Shown here in pieces: positions 1-7,210 of a stretch of 13,818 nt of DNA (its first letter is position 1; each line of letters opens with the position of its first letter). The translations under genes and the position numbers were made by a program. The stretch comes from JBHELT01 sp046262935 (GTDB taxonomy: Bacteria; Actinomycetota; CADDZG01; JAHWKV01): contig JBHELT010000065.1 of assembly GCA_046262935.1 (NCBI GenBank), positions 1 to 13,818 of the forward strand. The letters are read 5' to 3'. Under the pieces are notes generated by a model. It searched no databases. It was not told the origin of the DNA and worked only from the letters and a program-made list of their open reading frames with translations.

Positions 1-242
1 GCAAGACCGAAGTGTGCGTAATGATCGGCCGGATCGAGTTCGATCGTCCTTTCGAATTCGGCCGCAGCCTTCGAAGTTTGTCCACTGTTGTAAAGCGCGC
101 GGGCCAGATGTTCATGGATGGAAGACTTGAGCGGCTCTTGCTCCGCAGCCCTTTGCAACACGACAGCCGCCTGATGATTGTGGCCTTCAACCATCAATCG
201 CTTGGCCCGCTGGAACAATTCGTAGGTATCCTCGGTGCTCAT
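1..242 (-). CDS. Tetratricopeptide repeat (TPR) protein, C-terminus outside the window
   Basis: This gene reads leftward and is cut by the window edge, leaving 80 residues. The translation from ATG at 242 begins MSTEDTYELFQRAKRLMVEG and contains helical repeats with the TPR pattern (A-L-Y-N-S-G-Q, then A-A-x-E-F-E-R-x-I-E-L-D-P-A-D-x-Y-A-H). The -ELDPAD-YAHFGL- segment is typical of small soluble actinobacterial TPR proteins, which act as protein-protein scaffolds. An in-frame ATG at 293 would add 17 residues, but the added stretch does not look like part of a TPR domain, so I prefer 242. No convincing Shine-Dalgarno site precedes either start. It diverges from the DUF1015 gene across a 49 bp gap. 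The binding partner is unknown. Confidence 0.8.
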   Translation of the reverse strand, partial: MSTEDTYELFQRAKRLMVEGHNHQAAVVLQRAAEQEPLKSSIHEHLARALYNSGQTSKAAAEFERTIELDPADHYAHFGL

Positions 243-259
243 CTTCCAACTATCGCGCC

Positions 260-285
260 TTGGGGCGGGAAACGAGTGGTATAAG
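260..285 (+). promoter_or_regulatory. Candidate promoter giving a leaderless DUF1015 mRNA
   Basis: TATAAG at 280-285 resembles a -10 hexamer and ends 6 nt before the A of the ATG at 292, where transcription would be expected to start. There is no purine-rich ribosome site between them, which fits a leaderless message. TTGGGG at 260-265 is a possible -35, but the 14 nt spacer is short. Weak, sequence-only call. Confidence 0.35.
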
Positions 286-291
286 CGCACC

Positions 292-1509
292 ATGCCAAAG
301 GTCTTCCCATTCAAAGCGATCAGATACTCACCGGAGTTCGATGCGGCCACTGTTACGTCGCCCCCTTACGACGTCATCGACGCCGAAGAGCGAGCCGAGC
401 TTTTGTCCAGAGATCCATTCAATGTCATACGGCTGATCTTGCCCTCGGAAGATGTTCCGAGGGCCGCCGATTACGAACGCGCCGCTTCGGAGTTTCGCGG
501 ATGGATCTCGAACGGGGTCCTCAGCCGCGAAGAAGAACCATCTTTCTACCTTTACCAGATGGATCATCAACGAGAAGGCGTCGCCGGGAGCACGGTCGGC
601 CTGGTTGCGAGTTTGGTGATCGAACCATTCGACGAGGGCGACATCTATCCTCACGAAAGGACCAGGCCAGGCCCCAAGGCCGACCGCCTTTCCCTGATGT
701 CGGCGGCTAAAGCGAACCTCGAGCCGTTGTGGTTCTTCGCCGCTCATAATCTAGGAGGACTCGGCCCTGTAGTTGCAAAGGTCACCAAGACCGAGCCGCT
801 GAGTGACCTGGTCGACCTCGATGGCGTGAGGCACAGGCTCTGGAAAGTGGTGCCGGAGCCGCGCGGTACTGCAGGCACCAAAGGGCCCTCGCTCCTCGAC
901 GACCTCGTCGCCGCCATCTCACGCACACCGCTGATCATGGCCGACGGCCACCATCGATACGAAACTGCGACCACTTACAAACAGCGGATGGACGAGGCCG
1001 ATGGCATCGGACCGTGGGACATGACCCTTGCTTTCATTGTGGACCCGGTTGAATACCCTCCGGCCCTGCTGCCGATCCACCGTGTAGTGGAAGGACTCAG
1101 TCTCGAAGCACTCGGGGACCTGGTGGAACTGCATCCGTTCCAAGGGGACCCGGTCCAGTTGAACCAGACTGTGCAAGAGGCAGGAAGTGGGACCATCGGC
1201 GTGATAAGCGAGGACCGGTTGTTCACGATGCATTCCAACGTGGCCCCCGACACGACCTACCTGCACGAAGCGATATTCGCGCCAGCCGGGGTCGAGCCAG
1301 AGTTCGAGCACGTCTTCGAGCGAGCCGTCACCCAGGCAGGCAAGGGGGCAACTGTCTTTCTATTGGCATCGACCCCGATAGATCTGGTTTCCAAGATGGC
1401 ACTCGCAGGCGAGCGGATGCCGCCGAAGACCACTTTGTTCTGGCCGAAGCCACGCAGCGGGCTCGTTTTCCGGGACTTGGAAAAGCTCGCCGAGACGGAC
1501 GATCACTGA
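292..1509 (+). CDS. DUF1015 family protein
   Basis: A 405-residue cytoplasmic protein beginning MPKVFPFKAIRYSPEF. The reading frame extends upstream to 235, but MPKVFPFKA matches the usual DUF1015 N-terminus and the extra 19 residues do not. Family hallmarks are an early F-x-A-x-R-Y segment, S-P-P-Y-D-V-I near residue 27, Y-P-H-E-R-T near residue 120, and the signature ADGHHRYETA at residues 217-226. The length is normal for the family and no signal peptide or membrane helix is visible. The biochemical role is not settled to my knowledge. The invariant His/Arg/Tyr signature suggests an enzyme. I have a vague recollection of free-serine kinase activity being linked to this kind of protein but cannot verify it, so no function is assigned. 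It is a single gene, diverging from the TPR gene and followed by the regulatory segment of the transporter operon. Confidence 0.9.
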   Translation: MPKVFPFKAIRYSPEFDAATVTSPPYDVIDAEERAELLSRDPFNVIRLILPSEDVPRAADYERAASEFRGWISNGVLSREEEPSFYLYQMDHQREGVAGSTVGLVASLVIEPFDEGDIYPHERTRPGPKADRLSLMSAAKANLEPLWFFAAHNLGGLGPVVAKVTKTEPLSDLVDLDGVRHRLWKVVPEPRGTAGTKGPSLLDDLVAAISRTPLIMADGHHRYETATTYKQRMDEADGIGPWDMTLAFIVDPVEYPPALLPIHRVVEGLSLEALGDLVELHPFQGDPVQLNQTVQEAGSGTIGVISEDRLFTMHSNVAPDTTYLHEAIFAPAGVEPEFEHVFERAVTQAGKGATVFLLASTPIDLVSKMALAGERMPPKTTLFWPKPRSGLVFRDLEKLAETDDH

Positions 1510-1531
1510 AGTTTGGCTGAAGTATGGAGAT

Positions 1532-1563
1532 CTTGGGTATACAACCCAAGCCTAGGCTAAGAT
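1532..1563 (+). promoter_or_regulatory. Dyad-rich promoter/operator candidate upstream of the transporter operon
   Basis: Two inverted repeats adjoin here. The first has arms CTTGGGT (1532-1538) and ACCCAAG (1544-1550) around a 5 nt centre. The second is the 10 bp palindrome AGCCTAGGCT at 1549-1558. TAAGAT at 1558-1563 is a possible -10 and TTGGGT at 1533-1538 a weak -35 (19 nt spacer), so a regulator bound to the dyad would cover the promoter. The first dyad could instead be a hairpin ending DUF1015 transcription, but no T-run follows it. The bound protein is unknown. Confidence 0.4.
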
Positions 1564-1602
1564 TAGGTGCATATCTTGCGACCTCGAAGGCCAGGGTGAG
1601 GG

Positions 1603-2763
1603 GTGAAATTGACACGCATGTCACGCAAGACCAGTAAGCGGATCTGGTTGGTATCGATCTGCACCCTGTGGGTGCTGCCCTTAACGTTGGCTGGCGGTGC
1701 CGTGGCCGACACGAACGATAAAGTGCTTCCCGCTTCTTATGGCGAAGGTTGGTTCTGGAAAGATGCCCCCATTGCACCCAATGTGGACCAAAACCCAATC
1801 GGCCAGCCTTACACCTATCCCTTTCCGGCGGTCGGAACGGACGCGTCACATGTCAATTGGCAAGGCGATCACCTTTATGTCGGATGGGACAAAGCAAACA
1901 GCACCGAGGAGATGTTCGCCGGGATAAACTTCAATCTGTCATTCATCCCTAGCGGGTCCGAAGTAATTAAGTTCCAGCTCACTCTCATGGAACACCCTAG
2001 CGGAAGCGGACACAACAACACCCCAAATCACGATGACGTGGTGAGCCAGGGAGTCGTCGCGTGCTCGTGGCCCAGCTTCATCGCTGGCGCCCAAGCTGCT
2101 CCATTTTCAGATGCGCCGAGCGGGCGAGATTGCGCGTCCAAAGTCGTTGGCCAGACCACTGCAACCGCAACGGACCAATTCACTCCAGATGTTTTGGTGC
2201 CTTGGACTTTCGATCTCACCTCGATAGCGGCAGAGTGGGCGAATGGTTCTAACGCAGGGATCTATATTGGCCCTAACCCCGATCTAAAGGATAAGGCAAA
2301 CTTGTCTTGGATCACGTCCTTCCACAGTTCTACTTATCAGGAACAAGACCCTGTAACTCAGCAATTCACAGCCAAGCCCGGAGTGTTCGCGACCGTAGAA
2401 TGGAATCCGCCGGGAGACAACGCCACCGTTGCCGACGTCACCGGATTTGGTGAGTCCACCGGTGCCGGCGATTCTTTCACCGATGCTGGCACGTTGACCG
2501 AACAGCTATTGCCAGACCCGACAACCTCAACAGAACCGCAACCGCAACTGCAACTCCTTGCCGCCGGTACCTACGAAGGTAAGCCGGCCGGCTTCTGGTC
2601 CCACCTATTGCTTCCGGGGATCGCCGCGGTTGCCGGGATGTTCCTCATATCTTTCGCGGGTTGGGCAGTACAGACCGAGGGAACCGCAGCAAGACCACCC
2701 GGGGCGGCGAGCCACCTCATGAACGGCTCTGGCGCAAAACGCGAGAAGGAGAACGAGGTATGA
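1603..2763 (+). CDS. Secreted, C-terminally membrane-anchored protein with a DNRLRE-like beta domain
   Basis: A 386-residue protein from a GTG start; an in-frame ATG at 1618 is an alternative. The N-terminus is basic, followed by a hydrophobic core (about residues 14-30) and a plausible signal-peptidase site after GGAVA at residue 35. The exported part (36-330) is rich in Gly, Ser, Thr, Asn and Trp. Around residues 200-222 it has W-T-F-D-L-T-S-I-A-A-E-W-A-N-G followed by G-I-Y-I-G-P, which recalls the last strands of DNRLRE-type beta-sandwich domains. Two cysteines (154, 177) could form a disulfide. A T/P/Q-rich linker (about 305-320) leads to a transmembrane helix (about 335-356) and a 30-residue cytoplasmic tail ending KREKENEV. 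Its stop overlaps the lipoprotein start (ATGA), so it is translationally coupled to an ABC importer. A surface accessory role for that importer is inference; I do not recognise the family with certainty. Confidence 0.75.
   Translation: MKLTRMSRKTSKRIWLVSICTLWVLPLTLAGGAVADTNDKVLPASYGEGWFWKDAPIAPNVDQNPIGQPYTYPFPAVGTDASHVNWQGDHLYVGWDKANSTEEMFAGINFNLSFIPSGSEVIKFQLTLMEHPSGSGHNNTPNHDDVVSQGVVACSWPSFIAGAQAAPFSDAPSGRDCASKVVGQTTATATDQFTPDVLVPWTFDLTSIAAEWANGSNAGIYIGPNPDLKDKANLSWITSFHSSTYQEQDPVTQQFTAKPGVFATVEWNPPGDNATVADVTGFGESTGAGDSFTDAGTLTEQLLPDPTTSTEPQPQLQLLAAGTYEGKPAGFWSHLLLPGIAAVAGMFLISFAGWAVQTEGTAARPPGAASHLMNGSGAKREKENEV
2746..2751 (+). promoter_or_regulatory. Ribosome binding site that fixes the lipoprotein start
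   Basis: AAGGAG lies 8 nt before the ATG at 2760, inside the end of the preceding gene. It supports starting the substrate-binding protein at 2760 rather than at the upstream in-frame ATG at 2661, and it suits a coupled ATGA overlap. Confidence 0.75.
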
Positions 2764-4367
2764 GGAAACGCCTGATTGCATCGGGAATCGTATTTCTTCT
2801 TTTCGCTTCGGGGTGCGGACAGAAGCCCAACGTGCATGTGTTAACCGCCGGCACTCAGTCGGCTGGCAATCTCACTGGCAACGCCGTAGCCGCAGGGCCG
2901 GCGAGTCAGGCTGGCCCCCAAACCACAGGCGGCAGCGTCGGTTCTTCTGCAGTGGCACATTCATCTACTGCCAAGGCTGCGGCTAACGCTGGAACAGGTT
3001 CAAACGTTGCGACATCAGGAGATTCCACCGGGGTATCCAAGACCACCATCATCGTCGGTTTCCATGCACCGATCACCGGAGCGGCTTCAGTGCCACTTAC
3101 CGACATCAGGTACGGCGCGGACCTCCTAGCCGCCTTCTTCAAAAAACACGGCGCAACCATCAACGGCCGTTTGGTGCAGACCTTCATCGAGGACGACCAA
3201 TACAACCCCTCGCACGCAACTGCCGTCTGCCGTGATCTCGCGGAACAGAAACATGCGTTCTTCCTTGTCGGGGGTGGCGGAACCGACCAAGTGGTGGCAT
3301 GCGCCCGCTATGCGGCAACGAAGGGCATCCCTTATCTCTCACCCGGGGTAACCGAGAACACCGTCAAGAGCCTCAGGAACTACTTCGCGATCACCCCTTC
3401 TTACCCGCAGCAGGCCAAACCGCTGGTCGAATTGATACACAACGTATCCATTCCCGCCAAGGCGAATGATCAGCCCGGCCCGGTATTCGCGGATAGGTGC
3501 AATGAAACCACCCTCTCCTGCGCTGACCCATTCAAGCCCCTCCAAGCAGGGCCAAACCAACCCAAGGTGGCAATGATCTACTCGGATACCGATGGGTTCT
3601 ACGACGCGCGCGACGCCTTCGTGAAAGAAATGAAATCGCAGATGGGCCTCGATTGTTCAAACGACGCTGCCAGGACACCGCGCTGCCTCCTGAAGACGAT
3701 AACGAAATACTCTATCGACTCGAGCACCGCAGGCGGCATCGCTACCACGTTCAAGCAGTCTGGTTACGACGTCGTCTATATCCTCACCGCGCCGACCAAC
3801 TGGATCACTCTCATGAATGCAACCGACCAGCAGAGCTACTGGCCCCTGTGGGTCGGAGTAGGCGTGACCGACGGCTTGAACATCGTTACCACCATCGAGT
3901 GCAAGTCTCATCCCGCAGGCATCCAGAACTCATTGTTCTTCAGCCCGTGGTTCTCAGTTTACGATCCCGGCGCGGCGCAGTTCGCCGACACATGGAACAA
4001 CAACACTCCCGCCGGCGCAACGCCCGATCCCCACGATCACGATCTCGCGTTCGCCGTATTCGGAGGAGCCATTACACAAGCCGCCATCCTCACCGTGGCC
4101 ACCAACAACCCCACGCACGCATTGACGCGTCAAAGCTTTATGGCAGCGATGGAGAAGCTACAGAACTTCACTTGGCAGGACAGCTTCGGATACCCGAATC
4201 CGCTTCACATCGACCAGGTGTACTCCACCGTCGGCTACTCACCGACCGACCACTTCGGAGCCCATCAGGTGAACCTCGTCTGGGCCCACTGTTCGGGGAA
4301 CCAGCAGGGAGCTTCGGGCTACTTCGACTTCTTCCCCGGTCTAGGCAAGCTCGTCACGGGCTTCTAG
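2760..4367 (+). CDS. ABC transporter substrate-binding lipoprotein, branched-chain amino acid (LivJ/K, Peripla_BP_6) type
   Basis: A 535-residue exported lipoprotein. The N-terminus MRKRLIASGIVFLLFASGC is a lipoprotein signal, with ASGC placing the lipidated Cys at residue 19. Residues 20 to about 93 form a low-complexity Ala/Gly/Ser/Thr linker, long for this family. The folded part starts near residue 94, where I-I-V-G-F-H-A-P-I-T-G-A-A is the standard first strand and loop of type I periplasmic binding proteins. V-G-G-G-G-T-D and K-G-I-P-Y-L-S-P-G are further landmarks. The fold contains eight cysteines, including close pairs (R-C-N-E-T-T-L-S-C and C-S-N-D-A-A-R-T-P-R-C), which suggests extracellular disulfides. 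The domain is larger than the usual 350-400 residues. It should deliver substrate to LivH/LivM. The ligand cannot be read from the sequence; HAAT proteins bind branched-chain amino acids, amides, urea or aromatic acids. Confidence 0.9.
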   Translation: MRKRLIASGIVFLLFASGCGQKPNVHVLTAGTQSAGNLTGNAVAAGPASQAGPQTTGGSVGSSAVAHSSTAKAAANAGTGSNVATSGDSTGVSKTTIIVGFHAPITGAASVPLTDIRYGADLLAAFFKKHGATINGRLVQTFIEDDQYNPSHATAVCRDLAEQKHAFFLVGGGGTDQVVACARYAATKGIPYLSPGVTENTVKSLRNYFAITPSYPQQAKPLVELIHNVSIPAKANDQPGPVFADRCNETTLSCADPFKPLQAGPNQPKVAMIYSDTDGFYDARDAFVKEMKSQMGLDCSNDAARTPRCLLKTITKYSIDSSTAGGIATTFKQSGYDVVYILTAPTNWITLMNATDQQSYWPLWVGVGVTDGLNIVTTIECKSHPAGIQNSLFFSPWFSVYDPGAAQFADTWNNNTPAGATPDPHDHDLAFAVFGGAITQAAILTVATNNPTHALTRQSFMAAMEKLQNFTWQDSFGYPNPLHIDQVYSTVGYSPTDHFGAHQVNLVWAHCSGNQQGASGYFDFFPGLGKLVTGF

Positions 4368-4379
4368 GGCGCAGCTTCC

Positions 4380-5261
4380 TTGGCTCAGTTCATTGTCATT
4401 GGGTTGGTCTCGGGTGTCGTCTACGGTCTAGCCGCGCTTGGTCTCGTCCTCGTATACAAAGGCGGACGGATCTTCAATTTCGCCCAAGGAGAGTTTGGGA
4501 CCATCACCATGTACGTCCTTTATTTTTTCGTGTCTCTTCGAAAGTGGGACTACTTCATAGCGGTGCCTATCGCTTTGTTGGTGGGAGTGGTTTTGGGGCT
4601 TCTGACTGAGCGCTGGGTCGTACGGCCCCTCAGAACCGCACCCAAGGTGGTGGTCCTGGTCGGAACCGCGGGAGTCGCATTGTTCTTGAGTGGGCTTGAG
4701 TTTCTTTTTGCGGGTGTGATTCCCAAGACCGTGCAGGGGCCTCTCTCGAAACACGGGCCAACGATCGCTGGTTTCGTAACGACGCAGCAAAACGTTTTTG
4801 CACTTGTAGTGCTCATCGCCGTGGCGCTCTCCACCACCTGGTTCTTCAGGAAGACTTATCTCGGCATGGCGATACTTGCGAATTCCCAGGACACGACTGC
4901 CTCGCGACTGGCCGGCGTCAACACCAATCGCATTTCAGCCATAACCTGGGGAATAGCCGGGTTCCTGGGAGCGCTGACCGGAGTCATCTTGTCCACCGAC
5001 GTTGCCTTCTACCCGGGGTTCATGACCACGATCGTTTTGATCCCCGCGTTCACTGCCGCCGTTGTCGGTGGCATCACGAGTGTCGGCGGTGCCTTCGCCG
5101 GCGGATTGATCGTCGGCTTGGTGGAAGCCCTGGGTGCCTTCTTGAGCACCAGGTTTCCTGGCCTCAGCATCGTTCCGGAACTTTCACTCGCGCTCGTATT
5201 CATCGTGCTTCTGTTGATGCTCTCGTTCCGGCCGCGCGGTTTGTTCGGGGCGGAAACCTAA
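4380..5261 (+). CDS. livH: Branched-chain amino acid type ABC transporter permease LivH
   Basis: A 293-residue integral membrane protein with about eight hydrophobic helices. The opening contains G-V-V-Y-G-L-A-A-L-G-L-V-L-V-Y-K, then I-F-N-F-A-Q-G-E-F-G, the classic LivH N-terminal signature. V-V-G-G-I-T-S-V-G-G-A-F-A-G-G near residue 225 is the conserved region thought to contact the ATPase. Length is normal. The start is TTG at 4380: it lies 12 nt after the lipoprotein stop in the same frame, no ATG or GTG is available, and the next ATG falls inside the first conserved region. AGGG at 4366-4369 overlaps that stop and may serve as a weak ribosome site. It pairs with LivM to form the translocation channel. 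Confidence 0.93.
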   Translation: MAQFIVIGLVSGVVYGLAALGLVLVYKGGRIFNFAQGEFGTITMYVLYFFVSLRKWDYFIAVPIALLVGVVLGLLTERWVVRPLRTAPKVVVLVGTAGVALFLSGLEFLFAGVIPKTVQGPLSKHGPTIAGFVTTQQNVFALVVLIAVALSTTWFFRKTYLGMAILANSQDTTASRLAGVNTNRISAITWGIAGFLGALTGVILSTDVAFYPGFMTTIVLIPAFTAAVVGGITSVGGAFAGGLIVGLVEALGAFLSTRFPGLSIVPELSLALVFIVLLLMLSFRPRGLFGAET

Positions 5262-5262
5262 A

Positions 5263-6375
5263 ATGTCAGGGACATCCGCGATAACGACGGTTGCTAGGCC
5301 ACGCGGGTTCATTGCGCAGATACTGCACCATCCGGAGCGCAAAATCGTTTTGATGGCAATCCTCGGCCCCGCTCTTGCACTCCCCTTGTTCGTCAGCGGT
5401 ACTGGAGCAGATCTTTATTCACTCGCGATAATCTTCGCGATCATCGGGCTTTCGCTCAATGTATTGATGGGTTACGCGGGTCAGATATCGTTGGGTCACC
5501 AAGCCTTCGTTGGAGTAGGTGCTTTCGCTGCAGCCTCGTTCACATCGAAGATGCATCTTCCCTTTTATCTAAGTATCCCTATGGCGGGCGCCTTGGGCGG
5601 AGCAGTCGCCATCATCCTCGGATTGATCGCCTTGCGCATCAAAGGGCTTTACTTAGCGCTGATCACTCTGGCGTACGGCGTTACCGTCTCCGGGACCATA
5701 TTCGGAATCACCAAGCTTACCGGGGGTGGCGGCGGCATCGCGGCGCCTCGGCCAGCAGGATTCACCGGCGATCGCGCATATGCCTATCTTTGCGTCTTTG
5801 TACTCTGCCTATTGCTCTTTGTGGACTGGCGGATGCTTCGTTCGAAGTTTGGGCGGGCGCTTCTCGCCATCAAGGAAAACGAACTAGTCGCGTCTTCGTT
5901 CGGGATGAACATCGTTTTCTACAAGGTGGGTGCTTTCGTAGTCGCGGGAATATTTGCCGGAATAGGCGGGGGCCTGTTTGCCTTCCATGATAGCTACGCG
6001 GTCGCTGCCAATTTCGATTTCCAGCTAGCGCTGACCTTCGTTGTCATGACTGTCATCGGCGGTTTGGGTAACCGCACTGGAGTAGTGATCGGATCGGCGT
6101 TCACTGCCTATCTACCGTTCTTGCTCAATTCCTTGGACAACGCGTGGCATCTGAACAACAAGCTAGTAGTTTCTCGTTTCGTCATCCAAGCTCTATTGCT
6201 TCTGCTCACCATCACCCGTTTCCCTGGAGGCATCGGGCAGCAGATCCACCCAATTACTGAGTGGTTGTCGGGCAAGCCTTTTCCACGTCATCACAAACCG
6301 AGCAAGCCGAGCAAGCCGAAGAGAGACAAGGCCAAGGTTTCCGCCGACGACGAGACCGTGGGAACCGAGGGTTAG
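5263..6375 (+). CDS. livM: Branched-chain amino acid type ABC transporter permease LivM
   Basis: A 370-residue permease starting at ATG 5263, one base after the livH stop. After a cytoplasmic lead of about 28 residues come multiple transmembrane helices and the LivM hallmark L-S-L-N-V-L-M-G-Y-A-G-Q-I-S-L-G-H-Q-A-F around residues 63-82. K-E-N-E-L-V-A-S-S-F-G-M and V-I-G-G-L-G-N-R-T-G are the coupling region and the late conserved loop. The last 29 residues (342-370) are an unusual hydrophilic tail with K-P-S-K-P-S-K-P-K-R-D-K, strongly basic first and acidic at the very end. No good Shine-Dalgarno site is present (only GCGGAAA), so translation probably depends on coupling to livH. Confidence 0.93.
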   Translation: MSGTSAITTVARPRGFIAQILHHPERKIVLMAILGPALALPLFVSGTGADLYSLAIIFAIIGLSLNVLMGYAGQISLGHQAFVGVGAFAAASFTSKMHLPFYLSIPMAGALGGAVAIILGLIALRIKGLYLALITLAYGVTVSGTIFGITKLTGGGGGIAAPRPAGFTGDRAYAYLCVFVLCLLLFVDWRMLRSKFGRALLAIKENELVASSFGMNIVFYKVGAFVVAGIFAGIGGGLFAFHDSYAVAANFDFQLALTFVVMTVIGGLGNRTGVVIGSAFTAYLPFLLNSLDNAWHLNNKLVVSRFVIQALLLLLTITRFPGGIGQQIHPITEWLSGKPFPRHHKPSKPSKPKRDKAKVSADDETVGTEG

Positions 6376-6376
6376 C

Positions 6377-7210
6377 ATGTCCATCCTTCAGGTCTTGGAT
6401 GTGACGAAGCATTTTGGCGGGATCGCTGCCAACCGCGATGTCAGTTTGAACGTAGGTGAGTGGGAGATCGTCGGTTTGATCGGTCCGAACGGCGCTGGCA
6501 AAACGACTTTGTTCAACTGCATCACCGGGGTGTACCCGGTCGATTCGGGCAAGATCTACTTCAGTGGTAAGGACATCACTGATTCGAAGAGTCACCACCG
6601 AGCCAAATTAGGGATAGGACGCTCTTTTCAGAACCTGGGGTTGGTTCGCGGTCAAACAGTTCTTTCGAATCTGGTTACAGCACAGCACATGACCGCCGAC
6701 TATTCGATCATCGAAGGGATGCTCGGTGTTCCTTCAACATTCGAAACTGAGCGCGAACTGGTGAGGCGCGCTGACCGGATAATCGAGTTCACGAACCTCA
6801 CGGATTATCGAGACCAAGTCATCGATGATCTGCCGTACGGTGTCCTCAAAAACATCGAGCTGGCCGCAGTACTCGCAACTGATCCTCAATTGCTGCTGCT
6901 CGACGAACCGTCATCCGGGTTATCCCCCACCGAATCCGATGAGCTCGGTGACATCTTGTTGAGATTGAGAGAAGAGTTGGGTGTCACCATTCTCATGATC
7001 GAGCATCACGTTCCGCTGGTTGTTCGCGTGTGCGATTACATATACGTTCTGAACTTCGGCACGATGTTGGCGGAAGGGCTGCCTTCGGAGGTTCAGAAAC
7101 ATCCGGACGTGATCGCGGCTTACCTTGGAGGCGATGCAAGTGAATCGGCCGATGAAGGTGACGAAGAATTGGTGGCCGAGCTAGATGCTGAAGGTAGAGG
7201 AGCCGCCTGA
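6377..7210 (+). CDS. livG: ABC transporter ATP-binding protein LivG
   Basis: A 277-residue ATPase. Walker A is GPNGAGKTT (36-44), the Q-loop Gln is residue 85 in R-S-F-Q-N, Walker B is L-L-L-L-D-E (172-177) with catalytic Glu177, and the switch His is residue 210 in M-I-E-H. The ABC signature (152-160) is D-L-P-Y-G-V-L-K-N: the Y-G of LivG proteins is kept but the usual Gln-Gln/Arg after it is replaced by V-L-K. The C-terminal A-Y-L-G motif (248-251) is followed by a 26-residue very acidic tail absent from short LivG proteins. GAGGG at 6367-6371 is a good ribosome site 5 nt before the ATG. Its stop overlaps the livF start by one base. It partners LivF to power the importer. Confidence 0.93.
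   Translation: MSILQVLDVTKHFGGIAANRDVSLNVGEWEIVGLIGPNGAGKTTLFNCITGVYPVDSGKIYFSGKDITDSKSHHRAKLGIGRSFQNLGLVRGQTVLSNLVTAQHMTADYSIIEGMLGVPSTFETERELVRRADRIIEFTNLTDYRDQVIDDLPYGVLKNIELAAVLATDPQLLLLDEPSSGLSPTESDELGDILLRLREELGVTILMIEHHVPLVVRVCDYIYVLNFGTMLAEGLPSEVQKHPDVIAAYLGGDASESADEGDEELVAELDAEGRGAA

Noticed and set aside
328..747. 139-codon open frame on the minus strand inside the DUF1015 gene
   Set aside because: It lies opposite a gene with clear family motifs, and its product resembles no known protein; long antisense frames are common in GC-rich coding DNA.
2661..2759. Upstream ATG for the substrate-binding lipoprotein
   Set aside because: It would put 33 hydrophilic residues before the lipoprotein signal peptide and deep inside the previous gene; the ATG at 2760 has its own AAGGAG.
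3653..4609. 318-codon open frame overlapping the lipoprotein and livH genes
   Set aside because: Its Arg/His-rich, low-complexity product is typical of an out-of-frame reading, and both overlapped genes are certain.
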